A stretch of 64,000 nucleotides of DNA from Arthrobacter sp. H-02-3 (lineage in GTDB: Bacteria; Actinomycetota; Actinomycetes; Actinomycetales; Micrococcaceae), in assembly GCF_003097355.1 (NCBI RefSeq), contig NZ_PYUI01000001.1, positions 186,001-250,000 of the forward strand. Reading direction: 5' to 3'. Below, in pieces: positions 52,460 to 61,916 of the stretch. The notes below the pieces were generated by a model. It searched no databases and was not told the origin of the DNA. It saw nothing but the letters and a program-made list of their open reading frames with translations. Made by a program: the position numbers and the translations under genes. Numbering within the stretch: position 1 is the stretch's first letter; each line of letters opens with the position of its first letter.

Positions 52460-53677
52460 ATGTCTGCTGCCCGCATTTCCCAGCGCATTTCCGCCATAGC
52501 CGAATCCGCCACTCTGGCCGTCGATGCCAAGGCGAAGGCGCTGAAGGCAGCCGGCCGGCCGGTCATCGGCTTCGGTGCCGGGGAACCCGACTTCCCGACC
52601 CCCGGCTACATCGTGCAGGCCGCCATCGAGGCCGCGAGCCAGCCGAAGTACCACCGCTACTCCCCCGCGGGCGGGCTGCCGGAGTTGAAGCAGGCCATTG
52701 CGGAGAAGACCTTCCGGGACTCCGGCTACAAGGCCGAAGCATCACAGGTGCTGGTGACCAACGGCGGCAAGCAGGCCGTGTACAACACGTTCGCCACCCT
52801 CCTGGATCCGGGCGACGAAGTCATTGTTCCCACCCCGTTCTGGACCACGTACCCGGAGGCGATCCGGCTGGCCGGCGGCGTGCCGGTGGAGGTCTTCGCC
52901 GGCCCGGAGCAGGAATACCTGGTCACGGTGGACCAGTTGGAAGCCGCCCTCACGGACCGCACGAAGATCCTCCTCTTCGTCTCCCCCTCCAACCCCACCG
53001 GCGCCGTGTACTCCGAGGAGCAGGTCAAGGCGATCGGTCAGTGGGCGGCGTCCAAGGGCCTGTGGGTTGTCACCGACGAGATCTACGAACACCTGACCTA
53101 CGACGGCGTGCCGTTCACCTCGATCGCCACGGCCGTCCCCGAACTGGGCGACAAGGTGGTCATCCTCAACGGCGTCGCCAAGACCTACGCCATGACGGGC
53201 TGGCGCGTGGGCTGGATGATCGGCCCCGCCGACGTCATCAAGGCCGCCACCAACCTGCAGTCCCACGCGACGTCGAACGTCTCCAACATCATGCAGATTG
53301 CTGCCCTCGCCGCCGTGTCAGGGCCGCTGACCGCCGTCGATGAGATGAAGGTGGCCTTTGACCGCCGCCGCAAGGCGATCGTCGCGGGCCTGAACGCGAT
53401 TGACGGTGTTGAATGCCCGACGCCGAAGGGCGCCTTCTACGTGTACGCGGACGTCCGCGCGCTGCTGGGCAAGGAGTTCCCGTCGGCGAACGGTCCGGTG
53501 CGGCCGGCCACCTCTGCTGAACTCGCGGCGCTGATCCTGGACGAGGTCGAGGTGGCGGTAGTTCCCGGCGAAGCCTTCGGCCCGTCCGGCTACCTGCGCC
53601 TGTCCTATGCGCTGGGCGACGAAGACCTGGCCACGGGCGTCGGCCGCCTGCAGGACTTCCTCGGTAAGGCGAAATAG
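52460..53677 (+). CDS. aspartate aminotransferase-like PLP enzyme (class I)
   Basis: This 405-residue fold-type I aminotransferase has [10 protein letters not shown] at the N-terminus, [20 protein letters not shown] and the PLP lysine in [15 protein letters not shown]. The C-terminal Arg that binds the substrate carboxylate is in YLRLSYA. It probably transfers amino groups between aspartate and 2-oxoglutarate; subgroup Ib enzymes also use prephenate. Start ATG 52460. It converges on a response-regulator gene, with a 61-nt hairpin between. Confidence 0.92.
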   Translation: MSAARISQRISAIAESATLAVDAKAKALKAAGRPVIGFGAGEPDFPTPGYIVQAAIEAASQPKYHRYSPAGGLPELKQAIAEKTFRDSGYKAEASQVLVTNGGKQAVYNTFATLLDPGDEVIVPTPFWTTYPEAIRLAGGVPVEVFAGPEQEYLVTVDQLEAALTDRTKILLFVSPSNPTGAVYSEEQVKAIGQWAASKGLWVVTDEIYEHLTYDGVPFTSIATAVPELGDKVVILNGVAKTYAMTGWRVGWMIGPADVIKAATNLQSHATSNVSNIMQIAALAAVSGPLTAVDEMKVAFDRRRKAIVAGLNAIDGVECPTPKGAFYVYADVRALLGKEFPSANGPVRPATSAELAALILDEVEVAVVPGEAFGPSGYLRLSYALGDEDLATGVGRLQDFLGKAK

Positions 53678-53691
53678 CAGCCCCAATCCCC

Positions 53692-53752
53692 GATGCGCTA
53701 TCACTTGTGGTTGCTTTGCCCCCGGCGAGGCAACCACAAGTGATAGCGCATC
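53692..53752. terminator. 61-nt hairpin between converging aminotransferase and response regulator
   Basis: A 23-bp perfect stem (53692-53714 with 53730-53752) encloses a 15-nt loop (TTTGCCCCCGGCGAG), 14 nt past one stop and 6 nt from the other. It is the longest perfect inverted repeat seen in the window. It is probably a bidirectional terminator. Confidence 0.7.
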
Positions 53753-53758
53753 CTTGGG

Positions 53759-54475
53759 TTAAAGAAGGCGGCGCTCGGCGGCCCAGCGGGTCAGCTCGTG
53801 ACGGCTGGAGAGCTGGAGTTTGCGCAGCACGGCCGAGACGTGGGTTTCGACTGTCTTGATCGAGATGAACAGCTCCTTGGCCACCTCCTTGTAGCTGTAG
53901 CCGCGGGCGATGAGGCGCATCACCTCGAGCTCCCGCGCCGAAAGCCTGTCCAGTTCGTCGTCGGCAATGTCCGCCGGGGCCGTGCCGAACGCGTCCAGTA
54001 CGAAGCCTGCCAGCCTTGGCGAGAAGACGGCGTCGCCGCCCGCCACACGGCGGACGGCGCCGCTGATCTCCGGCCCGGAAATCGTCTTGGTGACATAGCC
54101 GCGCGCGCCCGCCCGGATCACGGACACCACATCTTCAGCGGCATCCGAAACACTCAGCGCCAGGAACCGCGTGGTGGCCAGCAGCGGCGCCGAGCCGGCC
54201 AGAACCTCGCGGCCGCCGCCACCGCGGCCGCCTGGGAGGTGGACGTCCAGCAGCACGACGTCGGGACGCCGGGCTGCGATGACGGCAATTGCCTCTTCCA
54301 CGGTGCCGGCCTCGCCCGCGACGACGATGTCCGGGTCCAGGTCCGCCTTCAACCCGGAGCGGAAGATGGCGTGGTCGTCCACGATCACCACGCGGATCGG
54401 GGATGGGTTCCCGGCTGCGGGGTTCACTGGTGCCGGGTTACCGGTTACGGGGTCTCCCGGGGCTGGGATGGTCAC
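53759..54475 (-). CDS. LuxR/NarL-family response regulator
   Basis: 238 residues: a ~20-residue Pro/Asn repeat-like leader (PGDPVTGNPAPVNPAAGNPS), a receiver domain with the acidic pair IVDDHAIF and phospho-acceptor Asp77 in VVLLDVHLPGG, and a C-terminal HTH (LSARELEVMRLIARGYSYKEVAKELFIS, then KTVETHVSAVLRKL). It overlaps the kinase gene by 4 nt, so it is the kinase's partner. The likely targets are the divergent PspC genes. Confidence 0.93.
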   Translation of the reverse strand: MTIPAPGDPVTGNPAPVNPAAGNPSPIRVVIVDDHAIFRSGLKADLDPDIVVAGEAGTVEEAIAVIAARRPDVVLLDVHLPGGRGGGGREVLAGSAPLLATTRFLALSVSDAAEDVVSVIRAGARGYVTKTISGPEISGAVRRVAGGDAVFSPRLAGFVLDAFGTAPADIADDELDRLSARELEVMRLIARGYSYKEVAKELFISIKTVETHVSAVLRKLQLSSRHELTRWAAERRLL

Positions 54476-55866
54476 GGTTTGGCCTCTCCATTGCTGTTGT
54501 TGGCGGCAGCCGCGGCAGTTCCGGCAGATGCGGCGGCGGTGACGGGCAGTCGCAGCCGCACTTCGGTGCCGTCCGGGCTGCTGATGATGGCGGCGGTGCC
54601 GCCGTGGCGGTTCATCCGCCCGATGATCGATTCGCGCACGCCGAGCCGGTCCGGGGGAACCGACTCCGGGTCGAAGCCCGGCCCCCGGTCCTTGACGAAG
54701 ACTTCCGCGGCGTCGTCGGTGACTTCAAGGTAGACGGAGACGGTGCCGCCGCCGTGACGGGCGGCATTGAGCATGGCTTCACGGGCCGCCTGGACGAGGG
54801 CCTCGTGGCGTTGGGTCATGACGCAGTCGCCCACGCTGACCACTTCGACAGCGTGTCCGAGGGTGTCTTCGACCTCCGCGGCGGCGGCCTCGATGCCCTC
54901 GGACAGCTGGCCGGATTCCTTGTCGGCATCCCGGTACAGCCAGCCCCGCAGCTCCCGCTCCTGGGCACGGGCGAGCCGGATGACGTCGTGCTCATTGCCG
55001 GCACGGCGCTGGATCAGGGCGAGGGTCTGGAGTACGGAGTCATGGAGGTGGGCGGCGATCTCGGCGCGCTCGGTGGCGCGGACACGCCCCGCACGCTCGG
55101 TTTCCAGGTCGCGCCAGAACTTCAACCCCCAGGGCAGCAGCACCAGGGCCACGCCGCCGAGCACCGCCACCGAGGCCAGGAGCGCCAGCCAGGTCGCTTC
55201 CCACGACCCCGAGCCGGACACCATCACCAGTACGCCGGCCACCACGAGGGCGAGCCCGGCTGCGAGCCGTGCCCAGCCGCCGGCCTGATCCGCCTTGGTC
55301 TTGTCTACGAGCCCCGCCCGGCGGGTCTCATCCAGTTGCATCCAGGCGATTGCAGCGCCGCCCAGGATCGCCGCGACCGGAATCAGGGTGCCCAAAGGTA
55401 CATCAACACCGAGGAGCCGGGCGATCAGGATTCCGGCGGCCAGCAGCAGGCCGGCGCCGAGCAGGATCTCCTTGCCGAAGGGCATGCCGGGCACCTTGGA
55501 CCGCCAGGACCCCTGCCGCGCGCGGCCGGCGGCTTCTGCACTCCCGGCGCTTTCCGGGGAGCCGGGAACCCCGGGGGTGCCGGGGATCTCGGGGGTGCCG
55601 GGCATATCCGGGGCACTTACTGCCGGAGCGATGGGCGACGCCGGACGGCGGGCACTGCGTCTGGCGCTTTCATCCGCTGTGGGAACCATGATCCAGAGCC
55701 AGCCGTAGAAGGCCACCCCGGCGCCGCCTGCGAGCGCGGCCACCAGCATCCCGATTCTGACCATGCGGACCGGCCAGCCCAGGTGGTTGGCGAGGCCCGC
55801 GCAAACGCCGGCGATCACGCGGTCGCTGCTGCGGACCAGCGGCGGGCGGACGGGCGGGGTTGTCAT
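54472..55866 (-). CDS. PspC-domain sensor histidine kinase (LiaS/NarL type)
   Basis: 464 residues. An N-terminal PspC domain (SDRVIAGVCAGLANHLG..VRIGML, residues ~12-60) is followed by a Pro/Gly repeat linker (GTPEIPGTPGVPGSPE), two pairs of membrane helices, a HisKA_3 box (AEIAAHLHDSVLQTLALIQ, phospho-His near 275) and a GHKL ATPase (REAMLNAARHG; DRGPGFD). It probably senses envelope stress through the PspC part. It is divergent from, and 124 nt away from, an operon of two more PspC proteins. Confidence 0.92.
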   Translation of the reverse strand: MTTPPVRPPLVRSSDRVIAGVCAGLANHLGWPVRMVRIGMLVAALAGGAGVAFYGWLWIMVPTADESARRSARRPASPIAPAVSAPDMPGTPEIPGTPGVPGSPESAGSAEAAGRARQGSWRSKVPGMPFGKEILLGAGLLLAAGILIARLLGVDVPLGTLIPVAAILGGAAIAWMQLDETRRAGLVDKTKADQAGGWARLAAGLALVVAGVLVMVSGSGSWEATWLALLASVAVLGGVALVLLPWGLKFWRDLETERAGRVRATERAEIAAHLHDSVLQTLALIQRRAGNEHDVIRLARAQERELRGWLYRDADKESGQLSEGIEAAAAEVEDTLGHAVEVVSVGDCVMTQRHEALVQAAREAMLNAARHGGGTVSVYLEVTDDAAEVFVKDRGPGFDPESVPPDRLGVRESIIGRMNRHGGTAAIISSPDGTEVRLRLPVTAAASAGTAAAAANNSNGEAKP

Positions 55867-55990
55867 GCTTCAATCCAAGCACGGATCGGGGGTCCCCGGA
55901 CGTGTTTGCGGGCCTAGCCGGGGGCAGCTCAGGGACCATTCAGGGTGTTCCCCAGTAGAGCGCGGCGCCGGAAGCGGGAAGGATCGAAGT

Positions 55991-57733
55991 ATGAACCCGC
56001 ACACTCCGCACCCTGATGAAGGCCGGTCCTCCGCAGACCGGCAGCCTACGGATCAACCAGGCCCGGACCTTCCCGTCCCGGCCGAGCCCGCCACGGGCCT
56101 CCCCGCCGCAGCCGAGCCCGCCACGGGCTTTCCCGCCGACGGCCAACCCGTTCCCGGGCAGCCCTCCGCTGAGCCCGCAGGTTCTGAGCCCGCAGGTTCC
56201 GAGCCCGCCGGTTCCGAGCCCCTGCCGGAGCCGCCACGGCTCTACCGGGCCGGCGACCCGGACGGGCCCTACGGCCCGCCGCCCTACTCTGGGCCGCCCC
56301 CGTACACCGGCGCGACTCCCCCGCAGGGTGGCCCGTCGCAGTCCGGGCCGGGCTTGGACGGGCAGCTGCCGGGGCGCCAGCCGCAGAACTTCTTCGACTG
56401 GATCCGCAGCCAGGGTATTTACCGCGGACGCGACCGGTGGATCGGCGGCGTGGCCAGCGGCATAGCCCAACGGCTCGGCGTCGACCCCCTGATTATTCGC
56501 GGCGTCCTGATCGTCCTGACCGTGTTCGCCGGAGTTGGCGTGCTCGCCTACGGCCTGGCGTGGGCATTGCTGCCAGAACCCGACGGCCGCATTCACGTCC
56601 AGGAGGCCGGCGCAGGCCGGTGGACTGCCGGGATGACCGGCGCCCTTATCACCGCAGTTATCGGCTTCCCCAGCCTGGGCGCCGGCGTCTGGGGCTGGAA
56701 CCGCTACGGCTTTGGCGCCTTCGCCTGGACCGTCTTCTGGGTGGGCGGCGCGATCTACCTCGTCTACTACCTGACCCAGCGCAACAAGACCCGCAACGGA
56801 GCCATTCCCACGCCCTCCCGGTACGAATCCAGCAGCCCGGCCGGCGCCGCAACGTTGGCGGGCACCGCTAGCGCAGGCGCCGGGCAGCGATCAGCCGGGG
56901 GCTTCGGGGCGGGTCCCGCACCGGCCTATGGCCAGCACGACGGCGACCCCGGAGTCTCCGCGGCCGGCCCGGCCTGGGGTCCGCCGCCGTCGGGCACCAC
57001 CCTGCCCGGCTCCGCCGTGCCCGGCCTTGTTCCGCCCAATTCCGTTCCGCCCGGCGGCTACGGCCCGGGGGCAGGAGTGCCGCCGATGCCTCCCGCCCGG
57101 CGACGCAACCCGGGCCCGGGCACCCCGGCTGTCGCCATCACCGTCGGCGCCGCCCTCCTGGTGGGAGGCGGCATCAAGGCCCTCGACGCCGCCCACGTGA
57201 TCAATCTTGGCGATTCCGGCAACGCTCTGGTCTGGGCCATCGGGGCGGCCATCCTGGGACTCGGGATCCTGATTACAGGTTTGCGGGGCCGGACCTCGGG
57301 GATCCTGAGCTTCTTCGCCGTCGTGGCCCTGCTGATCGGCGGAATCTTCAGCGTGGTCCCTCACGGCGACCGGTTCCGGTTCCAGAACGCCGACTGGACG
57401 CCGTCCAGCATTCAACAGGCCCGCGGCGGCTTCGAAATCACCGGCGGCGCCGGAACCGTGGACCTGACCAAGCTGGCGCTCAATCCCCCGCTGGGCTCAG
57501 ACGTCGTTGTTCCGATCGACGCGACGGCAAGCAACGTGACCGTCGTCATCCCGGACACAGTCCCCGTGCAGATCCAGGCGGACATGACCATGGGAAACCT
57601 GCACGAAGGCAACCAGGACCACGGCGGCATGATGAACCAACAGAGCGACTACAACACCTCCAAGCCGGGCGCCCGGCTGGTCGTCCAGATCTCCGGCACC
57701 GTCAGCAATGTGACCATCAAGGAAGGCAACTGA
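55991..57733 (+). CDS. large PspC-domain membrane protein with LiaF-like C-terminus
   Basis: 580 residues from ATG 55991 (AAGGA 7 nt upstream). Residues 1-140 are Pro-rich with short repeats (PATGLPAAAE / PATGFPADG; three AGSEP units). A PspC domain follows (RGRDRWIGGVASGIAQRLG, ~145-200), then membrane helices, a second Pro/Gly linker, three more helices (~390-460) and a C-terminal beta-rich domain (residues ~470-580) resembling LiaF/YvlB-type anti-signalling domains. A candidate sensor or negative regulator of the divergent kinase. First gene of a three-gene operon. Confidence 0.85.
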   Translation: MNPHTPHPDEGRSSADRQPTDQPGPDLPVPAEPATGLPAAAEPATGFPADGQPVPGQPSAEPAGSEPAGSEPAGSEPLPEPPRLYRAGDPDGPYGPPPYSGPPPYTGATPPQGGPSQSGPGLDGQLPGRQPQNFFDWIRSQGIYRGRDRWIGGVASGIAQRLGVDPLIIRGVLIVLTVFAGVGVLAYGLAWALLPEPDGRIHVQEAGAGRWTAGMTGALITAVIGFPSLGAGVWGWNRYGFGAFAWTVFWVGGAIYLVYYLTQRNKTRNGAIPTPSRYESSSPAGAATLAGTASAGAGQRSAGGFGAGPAPAYGQHDGDPGVSAAGPAWGPPPSGTTLPGSAVPGLVPPNSVPPGGYGPGAGVPPMPPARRRNPGPGTPAVAITVGAALLVGGGIKALDAAHVINLGDSGNALVWAIGAAILGLGILITGLRGRTSGILSFFAVVALLIGGIFSVVPHGDRFRFQNADWTPSSIQQARGGFEITGGAGTVDLTKLALNPPLGSDVVVPIDATASNVTVVIPDTVPVQIQADMTMGNLHEGNQDHGGMMNQQSDYNTSKPGARLVVQISGTVSNVTIKEGN

Positions 57734-57734
57734 C

Positions 57735-57998
57735 ATGAGCAGCTATGACGACTCCCCGGACGGCACCGGACCGGCGCCGGAAGAGACGAACTCCCCGGCC
57801 CGGGTGGGCACAGTGGTGTGGGGGCTCACAGTGGTGGCCCTTGCCGCGCTGCTCATCATCTCCCGGCTGGGCATCGTGGCCCTGAACGGCACCTATGTCC
57901 TGATCGGCCTGATGATTGGCGCCGGTGCCGCGCTGATATTCGGCGGCCTTCTCTCGGCCCGCAAGCGTGACAATAAACCAACAACAGGGAAGTCTTGA
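57735..57998 (+). CDS. small two-helix membrane protein
   Basis: 87 residues: a ~25-residue polar N-terminus, then two hydrophobic helices (VVWGLTVVALAALLIISRLG and GTYVLIGLMIGAGAALIFGG) and a basic tail (ARKRDNKP). Starts two nt after the preceding stop and ends three nt before the next start, so it is part of the PspC operon. Similar small proteins accompany PspC genes in Actinobacteria; function unknown. Confidence 0.82.
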   Translation: MSSYDDSPDGTGPAPEETNSPARVGTVVWGLTVVALAALLIISRLGIVALNGTYVLIGLMIGAGAALIFGGLLSARKRDNKPTTGKS

Positions 57999-58001
57999 AC
58001 C

Positions 58002-58256
58002 ATGGACAAATTCTTCAGCACCATCCGGGGCTTCGGCCTGAAACGTGGTCCGCAGCGCTGGCTTGGCGGCGTCTGCGGCGGAATTGCCGCCAAACTCAAT
58101 GTGGACGTCGCCTTTGTCCGGATCGCCTACCTGCTGGTATCCCTGCTCCCCGGCCCGGCCTTCGTGGTCTACCTCGCGGCGTGGCTGCTCCTTCCGGACC
58201 AGCGCAACGCCATCATCCTGGAAACTTTCCTGGCGAAGCGTTCCTCGCGCCGCTAG
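58002..58256 (+). CDS. minimal PspC-domain protein
   Basis: 84 residues consisting almost only of a PspC domain: KRGPQRWLGGVCGGIAAKLN, then a membrane helix pair (VRIAYLLVSLLPGPAFVVYL) and LLPDQRN, with a basic C-terminus. Third PspC domain in the locus and last gene of the operon. Probably a small membrane partner in envelope-stress signalling. Confidence 0.88.
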   Translation: MDKFFSTIRGFGLKRGPQRWLGGVCGGIAAKLNVDVAFVRIAYLLVSLLPGPAFVVYLAAWLLLPDQRNAIILETFLAKRSSRR

Positions 58257-58413
58257 CGGCGTCGGCATCAGCGCGAACGGGTGCCCCTGCCTTCACGGCA
58301 GGGGCACCCGTTTGTAACCGTTTGTGTCCTGCCCCACACGCGCTACTAGACTCTAGGTGAGCTCAGCGTGGCGCTCTGCCTGTACCCCTTCAAACCAGGA
58401 TTTGAGCCAAGAC

Positions 58414-59439
58414 ATGAAAATTGGAATCCTCACCAGCGGCGGAGACTGCCCCGGACTGAACGCCGTCATCCGTGGCGCCGTCCTCAAGGGCATCGCCGTC
58501 CACGGCCAGCAGTTCGTGGGATTCCGGGATGGCTGGCGCGGCGTTGTCGAGGGGGACATCGTCGAGATTCCCCGCACCATGGTCCGCGGCATCGCCAAGC
58601 AGGGCGGCACCATCCTCGGCACGTCCCGCACCAACCCGTTCGAGAACGGCGGCGGTCCCGAGGTCATCAAGGCCAACATGGACCGGCTCGGGATCGACGC
58701 GATCATTGCCATCGGCGGCGAGGGCACCCTGGCCGCGGCGAAGCGGCTCACCGACGCCGGTCTCAAGATCGTGGGCGTGCCCAAGACGGTCGACAACGAC
58801 CTCGATGCCACGGACTACACCTTCGGCTTCGACACCGCCGTGGAGATCGCCACCGAGGCAATCGACCGGCTGCGCACCACCGGGGAATCCCATCACCGCT
58901 GCATGATTGCCGAGGTCATGGGCCGGCATGTGGGCTGGATCGCCCTGCACGCCGGGATGGCCTCGGGCGCCCACGCCATCCTGATCCCGGAGCAGAAGGC
59001 CTCCATGGAACAGATCGCCGAATGGGTTGTCTCCGCCCGCGACCGCGGCCGCGCACCGCTGGTGGTCGTCGCCGAGGGATTCGTGCCCGAAGGCCAGGAG
59101 TCCCCGCATTCGGAGCGCGGCCTGGACACCTTTGGCCGCCCGCGCCTCGGCGGCATCGCCGAGATGCTGGCCCCGGAACTCGAAGCCCGCACCGGAATCG
59201 AAACCCGCGCCACGGTCCTGGGCCACATCCAGCGCGGTGGCGTCCCGACCGCGTTCGACCGCGTCCTGGCCACCCGCCTGGGCATGGCGGCCATCGACTC
59301 CGTGGTCGAAAAGCGCTGGGGCACGATGGTTTCGCTGCACGGCACCGACATTGTGCACGTCGGCTTCGACGCCGCGCTCGGCAACCTCAAGTCCGTCCCG
59401 CAGAGCCGCTACGACGAGGCCGCCGTCCTCTTCGGATAA
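58414..59439 (+). CDS. pfkA: 6-phosphofructokinase
   Basis: This 341-residue glycolytic enzyme starts MKIGILTSGGDCPGLNAVIR (ATG 58414; a longer GTG frame has no support). The catalytic motif is PKTVDNDLD (residues 123-131), with MGRHVGWIA following. In E. coli numbering it has Gly104 (GGEGT) and Lys124 in place of Gly124. Lys124 is known from pyrophosphate-using enzymes but also occurs in actinobacterial ATP-dependent ones, so the phosphoryl donor is not settled by sequence. Confidence 0.95.
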   Translation: MKIGILTSGGDCPGLNAVIRGAVLKGIAVHGQQFVGFRDGWRGVVEGDIVEIPRTMVRGIAKQGGTILGTSRTNPFENGGGPEVIKANMDRLGIDAIIAIGGEGTLAAAKRLTDAGLKIVGVPKTVDNDLDATDYTFGFDTAVEIATEAIDRLRTTGESHHRCMIAEVMGRHVGWIALHAGMASGAHAILIPEQKASMEQIAEWVVSARDRGRAPLVVVAEGFVPEGQESPHSERGLDTFGRPRLGGIAEMLAPELEARTGIETRATVLGHIQRGGVPTAFDRVLATRLGMAAIDSVVEKRWGTMVSLHGTDIVHVGFDAALGNLKSVPQSRYDEAAVLFG

Positions 59440-59519
59440 ACCACTTCGGATAAGCGGCCCGGAGGCGCGCACGGCACGATGCGGCCGGGGCGCCCGCCTG
59501 TGGTGGGTAGGGTGGATTC

Positions 59520-60230
59520 ATGACTCTTGAGCCCGGTTCCGCCGAAATCGTCCAGCTGGCATGGGCGCGCCGTTTGGGGTTCGACGACGGCGCCTTCGCG
59601 GCCGCCGCGGGTGAGCGCCTCACCCGGGCCGATGAGTCGGCCCGGTCCGTGCAGTTCGTCCGCCTGTTCGGCAACTCGGCTTTGGTGGGCCCGCAATGGG
59701 CCCTGGACGCCGCGGCCGGTCTCGCCGACGAGGAGCTGGCCCAGCACGTGACGCTTCTGACCATCACCCGGGGCCACGGCGGCCACGGGCTTGGCGCCGC
59801 GGCACTCTTCTTCGCCGACGACCTCCCCTTGCAGCAGCCGTCCGAGGAACTGACGGTCTCGCACGGGAACCCCGAGGCGATCGAGCTGGAGACGTTCTGC
59901 CCGCCCGACGACGTCAACGAGGTGGGCTTGGCGGGCCTCGAACACCGCTTCACGGTGATGCATGTCGAAGACGGGCGCCGGACACCCGTGGCCTGCGGCG
60001 CATACGGCGAGTGGGAGGGGCTCCTGGCGCACATGGGCGTGCTGGTGGCACCGGAGTGGCGGCGCCGCGGGCTGGGCAAACTGGCGGCTTCGATCGCCGC
60101 CCACGAGGCCCTCGCCGCCGGACTGACGTTGCAGTGGCGCTCGGAGGTCAGCAACAAGGGCTCGCTGGCGCTGGCCCGGAGCCTGGGCTTCTCCGCGGGC
60201 GGCATCCAGACCAGCGTGCTGCTGGGCTGA
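59520..60230 (+). CDS. GNAT-family N-acetyltransferase
   Basis: 236 residues. The C-terminal GNAT domain has the acetyl-CoA motif VAPEWRRRGLGKLAASIAAH and the later SNKGSLALARSLGF segment. The N-terminal ~110 residues resemble FR47/acyl-transferase-type N-halves. Single-domain, unlike the two tandem-GNAT proteins at 46-49 kb. It converges closely on the MFS gene (17 nt). Substrate unknown. Confidence 0.85.
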   Translation: MTLEPGSAEIVQLAWARRLGFDDGAFAAAAGERLTRADESARSVQFVRLFGNSALVGPQWALDAAAGLADEELAQHVTLLTITRGHGGHGLGAAALFFADDLPLQQPSEELTVSHGNPEAIELETFCPPDDVNEVGLAGLEHRFTVMHVEDGRRTPVACGAYGEWEGLLAHMGVLVAPEWRRRGLGKLAASIAAHEALAAGLTLQWRSEVSNKGSLALARSLGFSAGGIQTSVLLG

Positions 60231-60247
60231 TCCGGATGCCGGCCGGG

Positions 60248-61834
60248 TCAGCGGCGCTCTGCGGCCGCCTGGTCCGTGGCCCCGGCAGCCGGTGCCGTGT
60301 CTGACTCCGCAGCTGTGCGTGCTGCGTCCGGCACAGCAGGAGCAGTGCCTGCGGCCGCGGGAGCCTCCTCGCCCCAGCCCTGGACCGGCTTGGGTTTGGC
60401 GAAGAAGAGGACCACGGCTGCGCCGAGCAGGATTACGGCCGCCGGGAGCAGGATGGACTGGCCCATCGCCGTCGAGAACCCCTCCTGGAGCGGCTCGGGC
60501 AAGGCGCCCCCGAAGCCCATGGGACTGGCGTCCGGGCTTGCTCCGGGACGGGCGGGAAGCTCGGCGGCCAGCCGGGCCTGGATGAGGACGGCGATGGCGG
60601 CGCTGCCAAGCACGGCGCCGATCTGGCGGGTGGTGTTGTAGACGCCCGAGCCGGCCCCGGCCTGCCGCGGTGGCAGGTTGCGGGTGGCGGTGGAGCTCAA
60701 CGGGGCCCAGATGCCTGCATTGGCGAAGCCCAGCACGGCGCTCGGGAGCAGGAAGAGCCAGATGGGCGTGTCCGGGTGCATGAGGAGGGCGTTCCAGAAC
60801 AGCGCCACGGACATCAGGACCAGGCCGCTCGCGGTGATGAATTTCGGGTTGACCTTGTCGATGATCCGGCCTACAACCGGTGCGAGGCCGCCGGAGATCA
60901 ACGCCATCGGCACCATCATGAGCGCCGACTCGGTGGGGGTCAGGCCGCGGACAATCTGGTAGTAGAAAATCAGGGGCAGGGTGAACGCCGTGACGGTGAA
61001 GCCCACCGTGGTGATCGCAATATTGGCGAGCGAGAAGTTGCGGTCCTTGAAGAGGGACAGGGGCAGCAGCGGTTCACCGGTGTTGAATTTCTGCCACAGG
61101 ACGAAGACGACCAGCACGGCGATGCCGCTGATGATCAGGCCCCAGACGGTGATGGGTCCGGCTATGGTGCCCCAATCGTACTTCTCGCCCTCCTGGATGC
61201 CGAAGACGACGAGAAAGAGTCCGAGGGCACTGAGCAGGACGCCGGGAATGTCGAACTTGTGCGGGTGGGTGCTCAGCGTGGGGACGAAGCGCATGGCAAG
61301 GATGAAGCCGGCAATCCCGACCGGGACGTTGATGAAGAAGATCCACTCCCAGCCGAGGCCGTCCACCAGGACGCCTCCGAGGATCGGGCCGACCAGGGTG
61401 GCGACGCCTGCGGTGGCACCCCAGATGCCCATGGCCGCTCCGCGACGGTCTGGCGGGAAGATCCGGGTGATGACGGCCATGGTCTGCGGCGTCATCATGG
61501 CCGCGCCGAGGCCCTGGACCACTCGGGCTGCAATGAGTGTCTGGACATCCCCGGAGAGGCCGCACCACAGCGATGCCAGGGTGAAGACGACCAGTCCGGA
61601 GAGGTAGAGCTTTTTCGGTCCGAAGCGGTCGCCAAGCCGGCCCGTGATGAGCAGGGGCACGGCGTAGGCGAGCAGATAGCCGCTGGTGACCCAAATGACC
61701 GAGTTGATGTCAGTGTTCAGGCCCGCCATGATGCTCGGGTTGGCCACCGAGACGATGGTGGTGTCGATCAGGATCATGAAGAAGCCGATCACCAGGGACC
61801 AGAGTGCCGGCCATGGCCGGGCTACGTTTTCCAT
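60248..61834 (-). CDS. MFS drug exporter, DHA2 (EmrB/QacA) family
   Basis: 528 residues with about 14 membrane helices. Motif D1 region DTTIVSVANPSIM in helix 1, motif A GRLGDRFGPKKLYL between helices 2 and 3, and motif C GPILGGVLVDGLGWEWIFFINVP are all present. ATG 61834 has AAGGA 5 nt upstream. The last ~50 residues are an Ala/Pro-rich tail. It lies 82 nt downstream of a PadR regulator on the same strand, a common repressor-exporter pair. Confidence 0.93.
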   Translation of the reverse strand: MENVARPWPALWSLVIGFFMILIDTTIVSVANPSIMAGLNTDINSVIWVTSGYLLAYAVPLLITGRLGDRFGPKKLYLSGLVVFTLASLWCGLSGDVQTLIAARVVQGLGAAMMTPQTMAVITRIFPPDRRGAAMGIWGATAGVATLVGPILGGVLVDGLGWEWIFFINVPVGIAGFILAMRFVPTLSTHPHKFDIPGVLLSALGLFLVVFGIQEGEKYDWGTIAGPITVWGLIISGIAVLVVFVLWQKFNTGEPLLPLSLFKDRNFSLANIAITTVGFTVTAFTLPLIFYYQIVRGLTPTESALMMVPMALISGGLAPVVGRIIDKVNPKFITASGLVLMSVALFWNALLMHPDTPIWLFLLPSAVLGFANAGIWAPLSSTATRNLPPRQAGAGSGVYNTTRQIGAVLGSAAIAVLIQARLAAELPARPGASPDASPMGFGGALPEPLQEGFSTAMGQSILLPAAVILLGAAVVLFFAKPKPVQGWGEEAPAAAGTAPAVPDAARTAAESDTAPAAGATDQAAAERR

Positions 61835-61916
61835 GGGGTTCCTTAGGGGCTGGTGTGAATGCTGGATGGGCAAAGATGGGGGTGGCCGGGGTCCGGCGTG
61901 ATGTACTGCACGGGCC

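Noticed and set aside
55763..55990. GTG-initiated extension of the large PspC protein
   Set aside because: It overlaps the divergent kinase coding region, and a good ribosome site precedes ATG 55991.
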